A stretch of DNA of 64,000 nt from positions 186,001 to 250,000 of the forward strand of contig MCGO01000034.1 of the NCBI GenBank assembly GCA_002104985.1. The letters run 5' to 3'. Positions 24,571 to 35,994 of this stretch are shown here, piece by piece. The notes below the pieces were generated by a model. The model saw only the letters and a list, made by a program, of their open reading frames with translations. It did not search any database and had not been told where the DNA came from. Within the stretch, counting starts at the first letter, position 1. Each line of letters begins with the position of its first letter. The position numbers were made by a program, and so were the translations under genes. The DNA is from Rhizoclosmatium globosum (lineage: Eukaryota; Chytridiomycota; Chytridiomycetes; Chytridiales; Chytriomycetaceae).

Positions 24571-26031
24571 ATGCAGCTCTTTGTCAAAACACTTGTCAAC
24601 ACGACGATTGTTCTTGATGGATTGAATGAAAGCGACACTGTTTCCGTGTTGAAGAATCGCGTGTTCGCAGCACAGTTGATCCAGCCTGAAATGCAGCGTC
24701 TTATTTTTGCGGGAAAGCAGCTTTGCGATGATTCTGCGACGCTTTGTTCTGTTGGTTTGAAGGATGGAAATACTGTTCATTTGGTGCTTCGCCTTATTGG
24801 GGGTGGGAATGTCCGTTACCTAATGTTTGGTTTGGTCTGTGACTCACTGTTGTTTTCCAATCAAAAGGATCCTTTGGACTTCCTCATCAATATTGGAGAA
24901 GATCATATTGACGAACCAGAAACTGTCGAGCATACACCTGAGCGCGTTATACCCTCCCCAAAGAAATCATTCAAGATTGAAGAAGGTTTGTTTGCCACTA
25001 CTACCCGTATTCATAAGTCTTATTGTTGAAACAATAGCCCTTCAAAATGGCGGCTCACTCATTTCGATCAAGAAGAACCCACACAGCAACAATTATTCTT
25101 GCCACGTGCGTATGGGATCGGATGATATGAATTCACAGCCGGAAACTTCCTGTTTTCCGAATGTAGGTCCTGTCCTACTCAAAGAAATCGCGGAAGAATT
25201 CCCAGCTACTAAGGCTTTGATTTTTGGTGCCCTTCCCACACCAAAGGCCATTGGGGAACTGGAAAGACTTGAAAAAGGTACTTATTGTGCTCCTTGCAAT
25301 CTTAACACTAAACATCTCAATTCCTTCCTTCGCAAAGACCTCACCAACGGTCTCGTTAAAATCACATCCATCGAAAAGCTCACTCCCTCAGACCAAGTTT
25401 ACCTCCTTACCACAACATCCACAACCCCACACCACACAACCCCAACTCCAACTATCGAAATCCCCAAATCTACTTTCGAAACTCTCAAAAAGACCCATAA
25501 GGACGCGTTCCTCGGAATCAAAGTAATCGCGCCACCAGCCTCCCCAATCAAGAAGAAGCAATCAACCACAAGCTCTGACTCAAGCAGCCCATCAACTCCA
25601 ACCAAAAAGCAATCCGTCCCGTCAAGCTCTGAACCCATTGTCACAGCACCTACGACCGACGACGAAAACACCAACAAGAGTCCAACCACTCCCGCAGCAA
25701 AGAAACAAAAGCAAGACACGCGTCAAGGGCCAGTCGAGTTTTTGAAAAGTTTGTTTCTTATTCCATCCCTCCTTAAATCGCCTTTTCTAAACTTTAATTG
25801 CTGCAGCCGTTCAAGCGCGTGGAACGACTGTTATTGGATATCATAAGGGGAAGAAGCAAGGTATGACGGTGGTCAGAGTGCGTTTGGAGGATGGAGAGGG
25901 GAAGTCGTTCAATGTTGGGTGAGTTTTTTGTTCTATGTATTCTTGGTGCGATTACTACTGACAGGATGTGCAGGACCAAGTATGCTGCACCTTACATTGA
26001 GGGTGTTGAAAAGATTGAGCCACGCAAGTAA
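24571..26031 (+). CDS. Protein with N-terminal ubiquitin-like domain and unrecognised C-terminal regions
   Basis: Exons 24571-24810, 24868-24985, 25038-25277, 25338-25748, 25807-25918, 25974-26031; 392 residues. Residues 1-78 are a clear ubiquitin fold relative: 'MQLFVKTL', 'QRLIFAGKQL', 'HLVLRLIGG'. The diglycine is followed directly by more protein, so it is a built-in ubiquitin-like domain unless a protease cuts there. The middle part (about 120-200, with 'LLKEIAEEFPATKALIFGALP') and a Ser/Thr/Pro/Lys-rich linker lead to a small basic C-terminal module ('TVIGYHKGKKQGMTVVRVRLEDG'). I do not recognise these parts. It is not a standard polyubiquitin, ubiquitin-ribosomal fusion, or SDE2 (no GGKGG). 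Confidence 0.7.
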
Positions 26032-26146
26032 GGAGGCTAGGATTTCGGAGGGGATACAGTGTTTCTGTATGCATACGCTTGCTTTATTTGCGGTACATGG
26101 TTTTAAGTTGTGACTTGAAATGCAGTCAACACAAGTGCTTTATTTT

Positions 26147-27573
26147 TCAGTTACTTTCGTCTCCGCCAGACTGTATACCTGATTCCAAATCAGTTGCCTC
26201 CACCTTCACATCTTTCAATCCAAAATCAGACGCATTTCGCTTTGGTAATGGCGCTTCCTTTTCAGTCAAGAACGTTGGCTCTGGGGAGTCAGACTCAATG
26301 TTAATGAGTGACTTCGGACGAGTTCGTGTTGACGCAATACTTCCGGTTCGACTCATTTTCGCAGATCCAACATTCACTTCGTTAAAAGAGATGGGGCGTT
26401 GAGATAAAACACTTGACGGTTTCCGCATTCGCGGAGATGGAGGTATTTTGATGGAGTTATTGGAAACAAGGACATCAGCCATTGATTTTGACTTTTGTAA
26501 TGATCCTGAGCTACCCTTTCTGATACTTTTCATGCTCTTTTTACGTTCCGATGAGATAAGGTTGAAAGAGGAACCGCTTCCAGAGTCGCCTAGCCCTTGG
26601 CTTCTGCTGGTGGCTTTATTGAGGCTCTCGAGACTGGGAATTTTGATTCGTGACAGCTGTTGATCGATTCCTTCTTTCGCGGATTGTCGCACAATATTTG
26701 CTTGTTTGAACAGAGCCATCTTCATCGAAACGCAAGTGTACACCATCCCTGCAAGACCAAACCCTTTCAATCCCCAAAATACAAAATAAACAGTCGCAAT
26801 TGTGCCTTGTAATTGAGGCTGAATATACAGACAAATGAAAGCGCCGAGAAATAAGAAAAGCGTGAGCATGCACACGGATGCACTCCGATATCCAAACTTT
26901 GCGATAATATTGAGGCTGATGTCCAGCACTTGAGTGTCATCTTCGCCAGCACGCATATGATTGCTGAATGACCACACAAAGAAAAAGTCAAGGGAGGATG
27001 TGATGACGCCTGAAGTAACCGCCAAAGTAAGATATATTCGCGAATCATAAGTTGGATTATGAACCATTTTGAAGGCATCATATATTGCGCCGATGGATAA
27101 AAAAGGAAGAAGGAGGAGTAGCGATTTGAACAGTCGAAGGGTGAGAGGACGTGTCCTCTTTTTCAGAATTTGTTCTGACCTGCTCCAGCTATACCAAACT
27201 GTTTTGAAGTTAATGATTCAATAATCGATAGGCAGGTATGAGTTTTCATACCATAGCAAGTTTGAATTAGCCCAAATGAAACCCAAGTACACACAAAAGC
27301 AGGAATATTCCGATACGCGCTATACTCCAAGACACCACAAGACACGTGAAACACGAATATCCAAAGCCACATTCCCAATAGCAAGGCATTGAAGACGGTG
27401 AATAAGTTTTTGAAGGAAGGCTCCAACTTTTTTGAGGGCAATTCGACATTGATGATAAAGTGGATGAGCCAGTAGATTGCAATTGCATTTAGGATAGCAA
27501 GTAGACCATCGATAATTGAGTTGGCTTCAGAGAGGATTAAGTTGAGGGATGAGTCGAGCACGGGAGAATCCAT
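26147..27573 (-). CDS. Seven-TM protein, diverged array relative F
   Basis: Exons 27573-27252 and 27198-26147, 457 residues. It has the same layout as copies A-E: three spans, then the phase-1 intron, then 'VWYSWSRSEQILKKR' (compare VWFSFKRSEELLRKR), then four spans ending in 'VYTCVSMKMALF'. Overall identity is low. The cytoplasmic tail is longer (about 170 residues), basic and Ser-rich, with 'RKGSSGSLQKSKS'-like stretches that suit kinase sites. It is head-to-head with TAD3. Confidence 0.8.
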
Positions 27574-27776
27574 TGTTTTCGTGTGCCAAAACGGACAATG
27601 GGAAAGTGCAACAACTCCGAAGAAGGTGAATATTTTGGTATTTTTATTGTGCCTTCTTTCTTTCTTTGTTTGAACACTCTCTGGATCGAACGAAACAATG
27701 CCGATCGAATGCAAGCACATTTTGGCAGAACAGTACACGCGGACCCTTCAAACTGGTGCTAAACATGGTCCCTTAA

Positions 27777-28810
27777 GTGTTCTCGACTAACTGGATCCAA
27801 TCCAAACACAAAGTTGATGTCTTTGTCGCCCAAATCGATCCAAAGGAAGCAAGTGCATCGCTCAAGTAAACCGGCCCACTTTCTAACCACTTTCTAACCA
27901 CTTTCTAACTTCGACTCAGAATGCTTGGCTCTCTCTTTCCTCTTCCCGAATCGCTCGGCCATTTAAAACGAATTCGAAAGGACGCCCAACGTGAGACTTG
28001 TCAAACTTCAAAAAGCGCAAACACTCTCTTCTGATTCAATCAATTCAACTTAAAACAGAAACATCCGTGCTCATCACTCAAACTTCAGATCAAATAACTG
28101 AGGATTCAATTCTCTCAATCCTCGAAAAGAACAACTTTAAACTCAAAGATAATACCCTCTCAATCGCAAAAGTATCCAAATATCCTCCTGTCACGCGGGA
28201 ACAGTTGAACGAATGGAAAGCTTGTTGGCCAATGTCGTTTCATGAACCACGAAAGGAAGCTCCGATCGAATTCACCGACTCGGATTTGACTAACATTGAA
28301 GGATTCTTGAATCTGGTCAACACAACTGCGAATGATACACCTAGTTCAAAGGGCCAGCTTTCTATTGCCACAGCCATCGTCGATCCTAAAACAAGTCAAG
28401 TGATTTCAGTCTGTAGGGATAACAGACACCGGCATCCCTTGCAACACGCTGTCATGCAAGCTATTGCAGGAGTCGCAGAGAAAGAACGAGAACGGCGAGA
28501 ATCGAAATCAGTTCCTGTCACCACTCGAAAACGAAAGTCTTTGGATTCCGATGAATCAGTCATTGGGAACGCACCCTATCTTGGTGACTCGGAGGACGAA
28601 GGAGGCGATGGGTACCTTTGTACGGGTCTCGACGCGTACCTGTCTCGAGAGCCATGTGCAATGTGTTCAATGGCTCTATTGCATTCTCGGATTCGTCGCG
28701 TGTTTTACGAGGAACCGAGAAAGGACGGTGGATTGGGCTCTGCTTACAAGATCCACGTGCATCCAAACTTGAACCATAAATTTGCTGTGCTTCGTGTAGA
28801 AAGGAAATAA
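27777..28810 (+). CDS. TAD3: tRNA adenosine deaminase, non-catalytic subunit TAD3/ADAT3 (5' end unresolved)
   Basis: Exons (27777 or upstream)-27865, 27920-27990 and 28059-28810. With TAD2 it converts A34 to inosine in tRNA anticodons. The N-terminal part reads 'VDVFVAQIDPKEASASLK', then 'FPLPESLGHLKRIRKD', matching the conserved PLP..LxHLKR block of ADAT3 proteins; this block is lost if translation is started at 27921 or in the last exon. The deaminase domain has 'HPLQHAVMQAIAGVA', with Val in place of the catalytic Glu (HAE to HAV), as expected for this subunit, and the zinc ligands 'PCAMCSMALLHSRIRRV'. The initiator ATG must lie in a further upstream exon; an in-frame stop sits at 27774. 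Confidence 0.88.
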
Positions 28811-29189
28811 AAGAGAGGCATTTTACTTTAAACCACAATCTCGAAGTGCCAAAAATAGGCTTTCTATCTAAAATCTTGGACAAGCCAAACAGTATAAGAC
28901 CGGTAAGAAAAATGTAGGCAACTTGGTCAAGAAGTTGCGCCTTCGCTCTCGAGAGGAAAAGTGGTACTTGCAGTTGTTGAAGACCATGGCAGTAATTTTG
29001 TGATGGAAATATACTTGGCTATGACAAGTTCATTCGAACACCTACTGCATATAAAAAGACTAAGAATGCCAGATTTCATAGACACGAGCCTCTGTGGTCA
29101 TTTTCTGGATTTTCTGTGTGTCAGGGGTTCCCCAAATCGTCCTGGTTCAAGAGGTTCAAGATAGGGTAGGAACAGGCTGGTGGCTCTGC

Positions 29190-29285
29190 CCCAACTTTTT
29201 GCCATCCTCGAAACCCTCAAAGTTGGGCAACCCTCATTTCCTGGTCCAAAGCATCAAGTGACCACAGAAAAAACAGGTCACTTGA
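29190..29285. repeat. Two adjacent short inverted repeats
   Basis: First: CCCAACTTT at 29190-29198 pairs with AAAGTTGGG at 29219-29227 (loop about 20 nt). Second: TCAAGTGACC at 29254-29263 pairs perfectly with GGTCACTTGA at 29276-29285 (loop 12 nt). No coding function is seen around them. They could be cruciform or hairpin-forming remnants of a small element, or protein-binding palindromes. Confidence 0.6.
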
Positions 29286-29494
29286 CAATGGAGATTTGGT
29301 AGGGTTAAACCGATAATCCTCGAGCTTACCAAAGTCCAATTTTCTACAACCTTTTCCTAAGCACCATTTGTAACGTTATTCCGTGATTAAGTCAATCGTA
29401 CTTTGTAAAACCAACGGCCCTTACTTACAATAATTTATTTACAAATCTATTTACGCGTCAAACCAAATTAAAACGTTCTAAGAGTTGTTTCAAA

Positions 29495-29899
29495 ATGTCT
29501 TTTGCCTTCAGTTGTTATAAGAACTCGTCATACATAAATATACATAATCCATACCATTTCTCTTATCTCAGAAGTTCCGAGATAAGCATCGGAACACACA
29601 ATCGGAAAACGGAAACGTCGGAGGGAGATAGATTTAACAGCGGCAAGGAGATGTATTTCAGGCCCAGACCACCAAAGAAAAGGTTCGTTTCCAGCTCCGC
29701 AGAAGAAAAGGTGGAGAGCCACCAGCCTGGGGTAGGAAACACAAAAAGGGCTCATCCCTTTGGTACCGTAAAATCTGTAAAGACTCTCCTTCACTTTAAG
29801 GTATGTTACCTCGTAACCTCCAACTGTATCCAATGTTTTCTGATGTAACATGAACCACAGGCCTCATTGACTTGCACATTGTGCCATTCACTCTCATAA
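29495..29899 (+). CDS. Possible small two-exon gene, unknown function
   Basis: ATG at 29495; exon 29495-29800 ends at a canonical AAG|GTATGT donor, and a 60-bp intron with acceptor CCACAG leads to a short in-phase exon, 29861-29899 (KASLTCTLCHSLS-type ending). 114 residues. The middle is basic and Pro/Ser-rich ('RPRPPKKRFVSS'). Intron size and phase agree with the other genes here, but there is no recognisable domain and the opposite strand is also open, so this is only a candidate. Confidence 0.3.
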
Positions 29900-30001
29900 A
29901 TTGACGATTTCGCTGTTAGCTCGTTTAAGTAAGCTCTTCACACAATTTCTGAGTGACATCATTGACAGTCTCTCTTTCCTAAGACGCAATTAGGACCAAT
30001 C

Positions 30002-33000
30002 ATGCCATCAAAAATATCTCACAATAGTTTAGAGAACGCATTTTGTATTGGTTCGATAGACACTGGCTCTGAGAAAGGAAAGGCCGATAGTGTAAAATGG
30101 ACGGCATTTTGTGAAGCATTAGACAAGTTGATTGATCTGGCCAGTAACAATAATTCGGAAGAAGCTGAGGCTATGGCTTCGAGCTTAGAAAATATTCTGA
30201 AGTATTTTCAAGGAAGAAAACAAAAACTTCTCAATGAATATTTTGACAAGGAAGCAAAGGATTTAACAACAGTTCTTAAAAAAATTCAGTCGCGAACAGA
30301 TTATAAAGAGTCCACAAGTGAAGTTCCAAACAAAGAAATGGAATCAACTAAATCCGCTGAAGAGGCTGAAGCTTCTGATGAAGCTCATGGAACCGATGGC
30401 ATCAAAGGAAATGGCGTAACTCACGCAACTGAAGCAACTGAGGAAATGATGCAAATTGAAAAGAATCATATTCCTAATATCATTCAAGAAACAGTTATTG
30501 AACTGAAAACTTTGGAACAGAGGTTTAATGACCTCTCAAGCAAAGTGGTAATACTTTCAAAAAAGCTGCAGTCAGAAGAGTCCTCCACTAATCAAAGTAA
30601 TTCAACTGATTTTGATAGTATTAATGGAGGAGATGCTGCTTTAAAGTACGTAGAGCAGAGTTGGCTCAATCTCAACAATAGAAATAAGGTAATGGAAAGA
30701 TTGGTTAAAGGGTTGATTACAAAGATAAACAATTCTAAACGTACATGGAACACTGTGGCTCATACCGTTTTGGTCGATTCTGTCATTGAGCCAAACTTTG
30801 AAAAGAGCATTTTGGGGATGAGGGAACAATACTGCTAGCTGGAGACTTGATTGAAAAGCTGAGCTTAAAGTATAAGCAAGTATCTGAAAATTACATGAAT
30901 GGAGTTTGGAGGTTAAAAGAGACCATTGGAATTTGTAACAATGCAATTCTCGATCCATCCTTTAATTCAGCTAATGTAAAACCGTGCGAAAACTATGAGT
31001 CACTTTCTAATTTGGCGGATAAAACGTACTGTATGATGCAGCTGTTTCAGGAGCTTTATGAGAAAGTATTGAAGTGTAAGTATGGTATGTACACAATTCG
31101 TCACAAACTTTGGTCAAAATCGGCTACTGTAGTTGAGAAGACTGTATCCGCAATTAAAACCAGTACTCCCGTTCATGTTTTCCCCAATGGAAATGCTACT
31201 CTCAATGATGATTCTTCCTCGTCGTGGGAAGAGATAACATCACCACCCTCCGTTGTTTCCCACATAATGGATGTAACTGTTTCTGCCACAACCATAGTTA
31301 AAGATGACGTTTCTGAGCATGATTTATTGAGCGCCATACTGGACCAGCTGATTGACCTTAAGAACAAGGATGTCAAAACCTTTCTTGAATTAATTCCTGC
31401 TATTATCAGTGATCTATGTGGCAAATACTCAAAATCATTACGACAAGTCGCAGCTCATAAAGTTTTGATACAAAAAATCCTTGAATCCTGCCTCTCAAAT
31501 GTGAAGAATAAGAAGAATCTCCTGTTGCTAGCAAAGTTTCTGCCTCCAGAAACTGTCTCCGGAAACTCCATATCTGTGACAGGGCTCTATTTATCTGGAA
31601 AAATATCAAATGAAAACGTGGAGAAGTGCATGGAGGAATTTGGGAACATCTTTTCTCAAAATGAGTTGGATGAAATCGTAGGATATGCAAACAATTTACA
31701 AGAAACTATTGCACAGTACTCTGCCAAAAATTGGATAGAGGATACCACTCTAAAGCAACACTCATCAAAAATAAGTGTAGCTGACATAGAATTACCCAGT
31801 GGTCGTCAGACTGTGTTCGATGGGGTCAATCTCATTCTTAAAGATCTAGAACAGATAAAAAACAATGCTGTACAACAAACCGCAGACGCCATGACTCAAC
31901 ATAATAATTTGCGTAAAAAATATTCTGAGTTGGACGCGAAACACATGAAACGAGGAAAGGAGTTGGAGAGAGGGGTAATGGCGTTGAGAGAACGTATGAC
32001 ACATATTTTCCGTCTGTCTGAAAGCATAATTAATTCACGAGAGCGAGCCGTCTCTGAATCGAACAGAATGGCAATCTATGTTGAAGGTCTGATAAATATG
32101 GTTTTGTATCAGCAAAAAACCTGGTTATCCAACACATCATTGGCAGAGTTTTTCGGTGAGTAGTGTATTCCTTCGAGCGTCAATTCTTTGTTGACACGTC
32201 AACTATTTTAGAAAACAAAGAGTACATCTCGATACAAAGAAAATCCCTCCTCCAAGAAGCAAAAAAGTACTATAATCCACAAATAGGCTGTTGTCGTTGT
32301 CCTTCTGATATTGAAGTGGCGTCAGATGTAGAGATATTTGGTAGATTCAATTTCGATGCGTGTTGTCGTTGCAATACTGGATTCGATAATGATCTTTTGA
32401 ATCAAAAAAATCATACCATTAATTCACCAAAAATACTTGTCAGAAGTACGAATATGGTCAAAACGTGGTGCATCAAGGTTCCTGTCTACGTGAAAACAAC
32501 CAAAAAAGCCACGGCAAAAACCAATATCACGATAACAGCCCCACCTACTGCGAAAGGCGCATTTGAATGGGCTAAGCATCAAAAAGATGGCTTTGTATTG
32601 GCAATGGTTGAATTAGATATTGATTGTAAGGGACGAGGGAAAATCAAAGGGGAGGAGTACGAATCACACTACAAGCACCCAACGCATCGTCGTGTTGTTT
32701 GCACGCAAAGCTTGCAAAAATACTTTGCTGATAGTGAAAATAACTCTGGTAAACAAGGGCAATATTGGCGGGCGGTTAAGTCTGAAGTGAAGCAACTCAT
32801 GCTCATGAGTGAAAACGCTCGTTACGAATTAGTTGGAATGGAAGACGACGTCCAAAAACCAGAAGTTAAACTGTCCAAGTTGAACTCACCAATTGAAGTG
32901 TTGAATGAGTTTGCAAACGAAATCGATGAGAAGATCAAGGAGTGGGCTGTTGACAGGCAATCAAAATGGAATTTCACAGAAGGTTCATTCAATGTCGATC

Positions 33001-33131
33001 AAGATACTAATTCAGCTCCATTGGTTGATCCACTGACTATTCAACCTGCCTATCAACCATCGTCTTTCAGTGAAGATGATATTCCAATATCGAATTATAA
33101 TTATCATCAATATATTGAGGGTGCGGTATAA
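30002..33131 (+). CDS. Large AT-rich orphan protein with coiled coil and paired CCRC motifs
   Basis: ATG at 30002. Three long open stretches join into one gene: the second and third through a clear 56-bp intron at 32156-32211 (GTGAGT..TTTTAG, in phase). The first and second join through a probable intron from 30741 (GTACAT) to 30838 (TGCTAG) or 30805; both acceptors keep phase, giving 991 or 1002 residues. Residues 1-250 are acidic, Lys/Glu/Ser-rich and helical; the centre has long helical stretches; the last exon has 'GCCRCPSD' and 'ACCRCNTGF' 26 residues apart, which might bind zinc, then a basic region. I recognise no family. Codons are far more A/T-ending than in neighbouring genes, which may point to recent acquisition or weak expression. 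Confidence 0.65.
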
Positions 33132-33222
33132 AAATCTATTTTCCCTCGTTTTATTAATAAAAGGTCTCATTATGTGGGTGAATATTTGTAATTGCCAGCA
33201 AGATTTTTCGCCAGTTTTAAGT

Positions 33223-35787
33223 TTAAAGATCATCAAACATATTCCTCTTTTTCGGAGGCGGAGCTGGTGTCGATATCGGTGACGGAGTAGCTTGCCTCGA
33301 CAAGGAAGGTGAAGCTGTTGCGCTATTTGTCCCAAACACTCGCGTCGTGGCTGGTTTCGCTGGCTCAGCTGCGAACAACTTGAGCGCAACATTATTTGAC
33401 GCGCTAGCAGTTGGTTGCACCACTGGCTGCTCAATCAAGGCCTCCCCTTCTTCATCTCCAAGTTTATGATACTTCCCAACCGGCTTCGACGATGTCGACG
33501 TCGAAGTTGCACCAAACCCAAACCCTTTTAACCACGCCGAAGCTGAACTCGTCACAGTTGCAGGAGCTGAAGATGGAGGAGTTGCAGCACTTGTTGCGAG
33601 TATGTTTGAATTACTTCCAGGTCGCCCAGCTGCACCCACAGGAGCTGTTGAACTCGACCCAGCACCGCCCTGAGCGCCAACTCCCGTTCCACTCCTTCCA
33701 TACTTTGCCAACAAATCCTTCGTATTCAACGCAGCCCCCGCACCAACTTTCAGCCGCTCAGGACTCGACGTGAACCCTCCTCCACTCTTCCGTTCCTCAG
33801 CGCTCCTCGCCTGTGCAATAATACTTCGTCCTTCAATAGCGTCTGCTTCATGCTCCTCGTTCCGACCCTTAACGAGTTTTCGACCCATACAGCAGAACCC
33901 GGAAATACGACCGAATAAATCGAAATAGGTTATGACGGAAACAATAAGGACTAGAAGCGGGACCCAGTCGTTGAATCCTTCGCCAAGGAGCGGTGCGAGA
34001 TCAATGGATTTACCTTGGAACTAGATTCGCGTATTAGTATATCAGGGTAAAAAAATAACGGAATCAAACCTCAATAAATACGGAATTTTCGTCGTCTGCG
34101 ACCATATGCAAAAAGTTGTAACAGAGGGGGAAGGTGAGGCGACATAGGTATCCTCCCATAAACAGCATACTTGGCTCGTCGGTACAGTGTTCGGGTACAA
34201 TAACATAGTAATCAAATAAATTGATTTTAAATAGAGTCGAGTATGCGCATATGCACATGTAGACCAAGAAGCTTATGGCGATAAACTGATGGAAAAGTAT
34301 GTGAGCAGATTCTTCACCATAAAATCCCAAGGACATACCTCCAAACTCGCATACGAAACGACATTGTTCTTCAAAAGCAGGGCAGGAATACTCAAAGGCA
34401 AAGCAGTAATTTGAAACGTGGATTCCGACCAAATCAAAGCGATTGATGCGAGGATAAATATGACACTGAAGACGCGAATCAAGATTGGTTTGATCCAGAC
34501 ATACCAAAACCATAATACGCGTAGTTTGGCGATTTCAAGGTCTGTTGGCGTTGCAGAGGTTTTGAAAAAGACGGACCGGAAGATGTAGTCTTTTGAGGAT
34601 TGGTTTTGTACAACGTCGCCGAGAAACCAGGCTTTTTCAAGAAGGAATCGATATTGGCTGAAATAAAATAGTTTAGAATGGATGTCCACCTCAGAATGGG
34701 ATCAGATGCTGGTTTCTAGCAGCCCATTTCTTCTGGCCTCATACTCCAGGGATCGCTCTATCCCTCCATTCACTTAATCACTAAAAAACAACTCACGCAG
34801 TATGTCGAGTAACAAGCGTCTGATTGTATTTGAGATGTGCATGTAAATCACGAAGAGTAAGTTCGGTGACTTCCTTTCTCCGATCAATATCATTCTGAAC
34901 CCGTTCATCGAGAGCCAGAGGACACTTTTTGAGCAATAATTCGACATGGACACGAAGAGGGTCGCCGTCAGGTACTTTATGGTTTGCGGAGGCGATATCA
35001 CGAGCCACTTGGTACATTGCAGCCTCACTATCAATCATTGTTTCTCTTGCTTTTGGAGCCTTCATTTCGAGTGCTTTGAGGCGTTGGGCGGGAAGAGCGG
35101 AATTCCTGTTTTATATTGGTTTCAGCGGTGTTGACAACTTGACAGCGTGCGTACCAAACATCGCGCGGAACTTCCACCAATCCGTATCCAAGCATACAAG
35201 TACACAGCAAGAGACCCCACGCATTTGCTGCAGCCATCAAGACGACAATCAAGTCCTCCCTATCAAGTGTCAACGTCAATATGTCAACATCCAAATCAAC
35301 GCAACCCAGGGCACACGTACTTTGTAAACTTGACAGCAACCAGCATATAAATCAGGAACGCAATCCCCCCAACCGCCATCAACAAGTAATAAAACAAGTT
35401 ATCCTTCACCGCATTCACCAGCCTCGCACTGAACCGAAAGTCCCCACTTCGCACATACGTTCCCATCACCGGAATCACAAACCAGCACAAAAGCTGCGAC
35501 GTCCAATACACAAACGTCCAGAACGTCCACAGAAAGTCCCGCTCGACAAACGCGAGCGGCTCTTCGCAAACACTCAAATCGCCGTCGGAATTGTCGGCCA
35601 AGCATCGGCTGTGCAGCGTCGAGGCAAGATCAAGTGGCAGAATAAGGACAATTGAGAAGGGGAAGAACCACCCCACAAACGAGAACACACTCGAATACCA
35701 CGAAAACTGCTTGATGTTGCCAAAGTACACGAGGAGGGCTGCTACAAATACTGCCAGAACGACTAGGAGGAGGATCGCTAGTATCAT
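33223..35787 (-). CDS. LMBRD2: LMBR1 domain-containing protein 2 homologue
   Basis: Six exons: 35787-35321, 35259-35155, 35105-34797, 34657-34339, 34285-34070, 34020-33223; 737 residues. A multi-span membrane protein: N-terminal signal-like span 'ILAILLLVVLAVFVAALLVYF', then 'FPFSIVLILPLDLAST' (the LMBR1 signature region), a cytosolic helical loop with 'EVPRDVW' and 'LKALEMKAPKARE', further spans, and the conserved 'CCMGRKLVKGR..DAIEGRSIIAQAR' after the last span. The C-terminal 170 residues are Ala/Ser/Pro-rich and end in 'KKRNMFDDL'. In animals LMBRD2 has been linked to beta-adrenergic signalling; its role in fungi is not established. Confidence 0.9.
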
Positions 35788-35994
35788 CCTCCTTGTTTTG
35801 GGTCAAAGAGATTGACTGGAGATCTGCAGAAAAATAAGATAGAATTAAATGGAGTGAAGAAGAAAGATATTTCTTGTACTCTTCAATTATAGATTCTCGC
35901 TTGAATTCATTTAATTAGCTTTGGCGGTGAACTTGGAATTCTCAGAGACCACTTCCAATAACACCATTGTTCTCCAAAACAAAACTATCCCGCC

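Larger units (their letters stand above)
28811..30001. other. Gene-poor stretch with strong inverted repeats
   Basis: Between TAD3 and the orphan gene. 28811-29160 shows no gene. 29190-29285 holds two inverted repeats (listed separately). A possible small gene lies at 29495-29899. The DNA from about 29300 onward is visibly more AT-rich than the housekeeping regions. Confidence 0.5.

Noticed and set aside
29100..29170. tRNA-like GGTTCAAGAGG segment
   Set aside because: No cloverleaf can be built around it; no acceptor stem or anticodon arm pairs.
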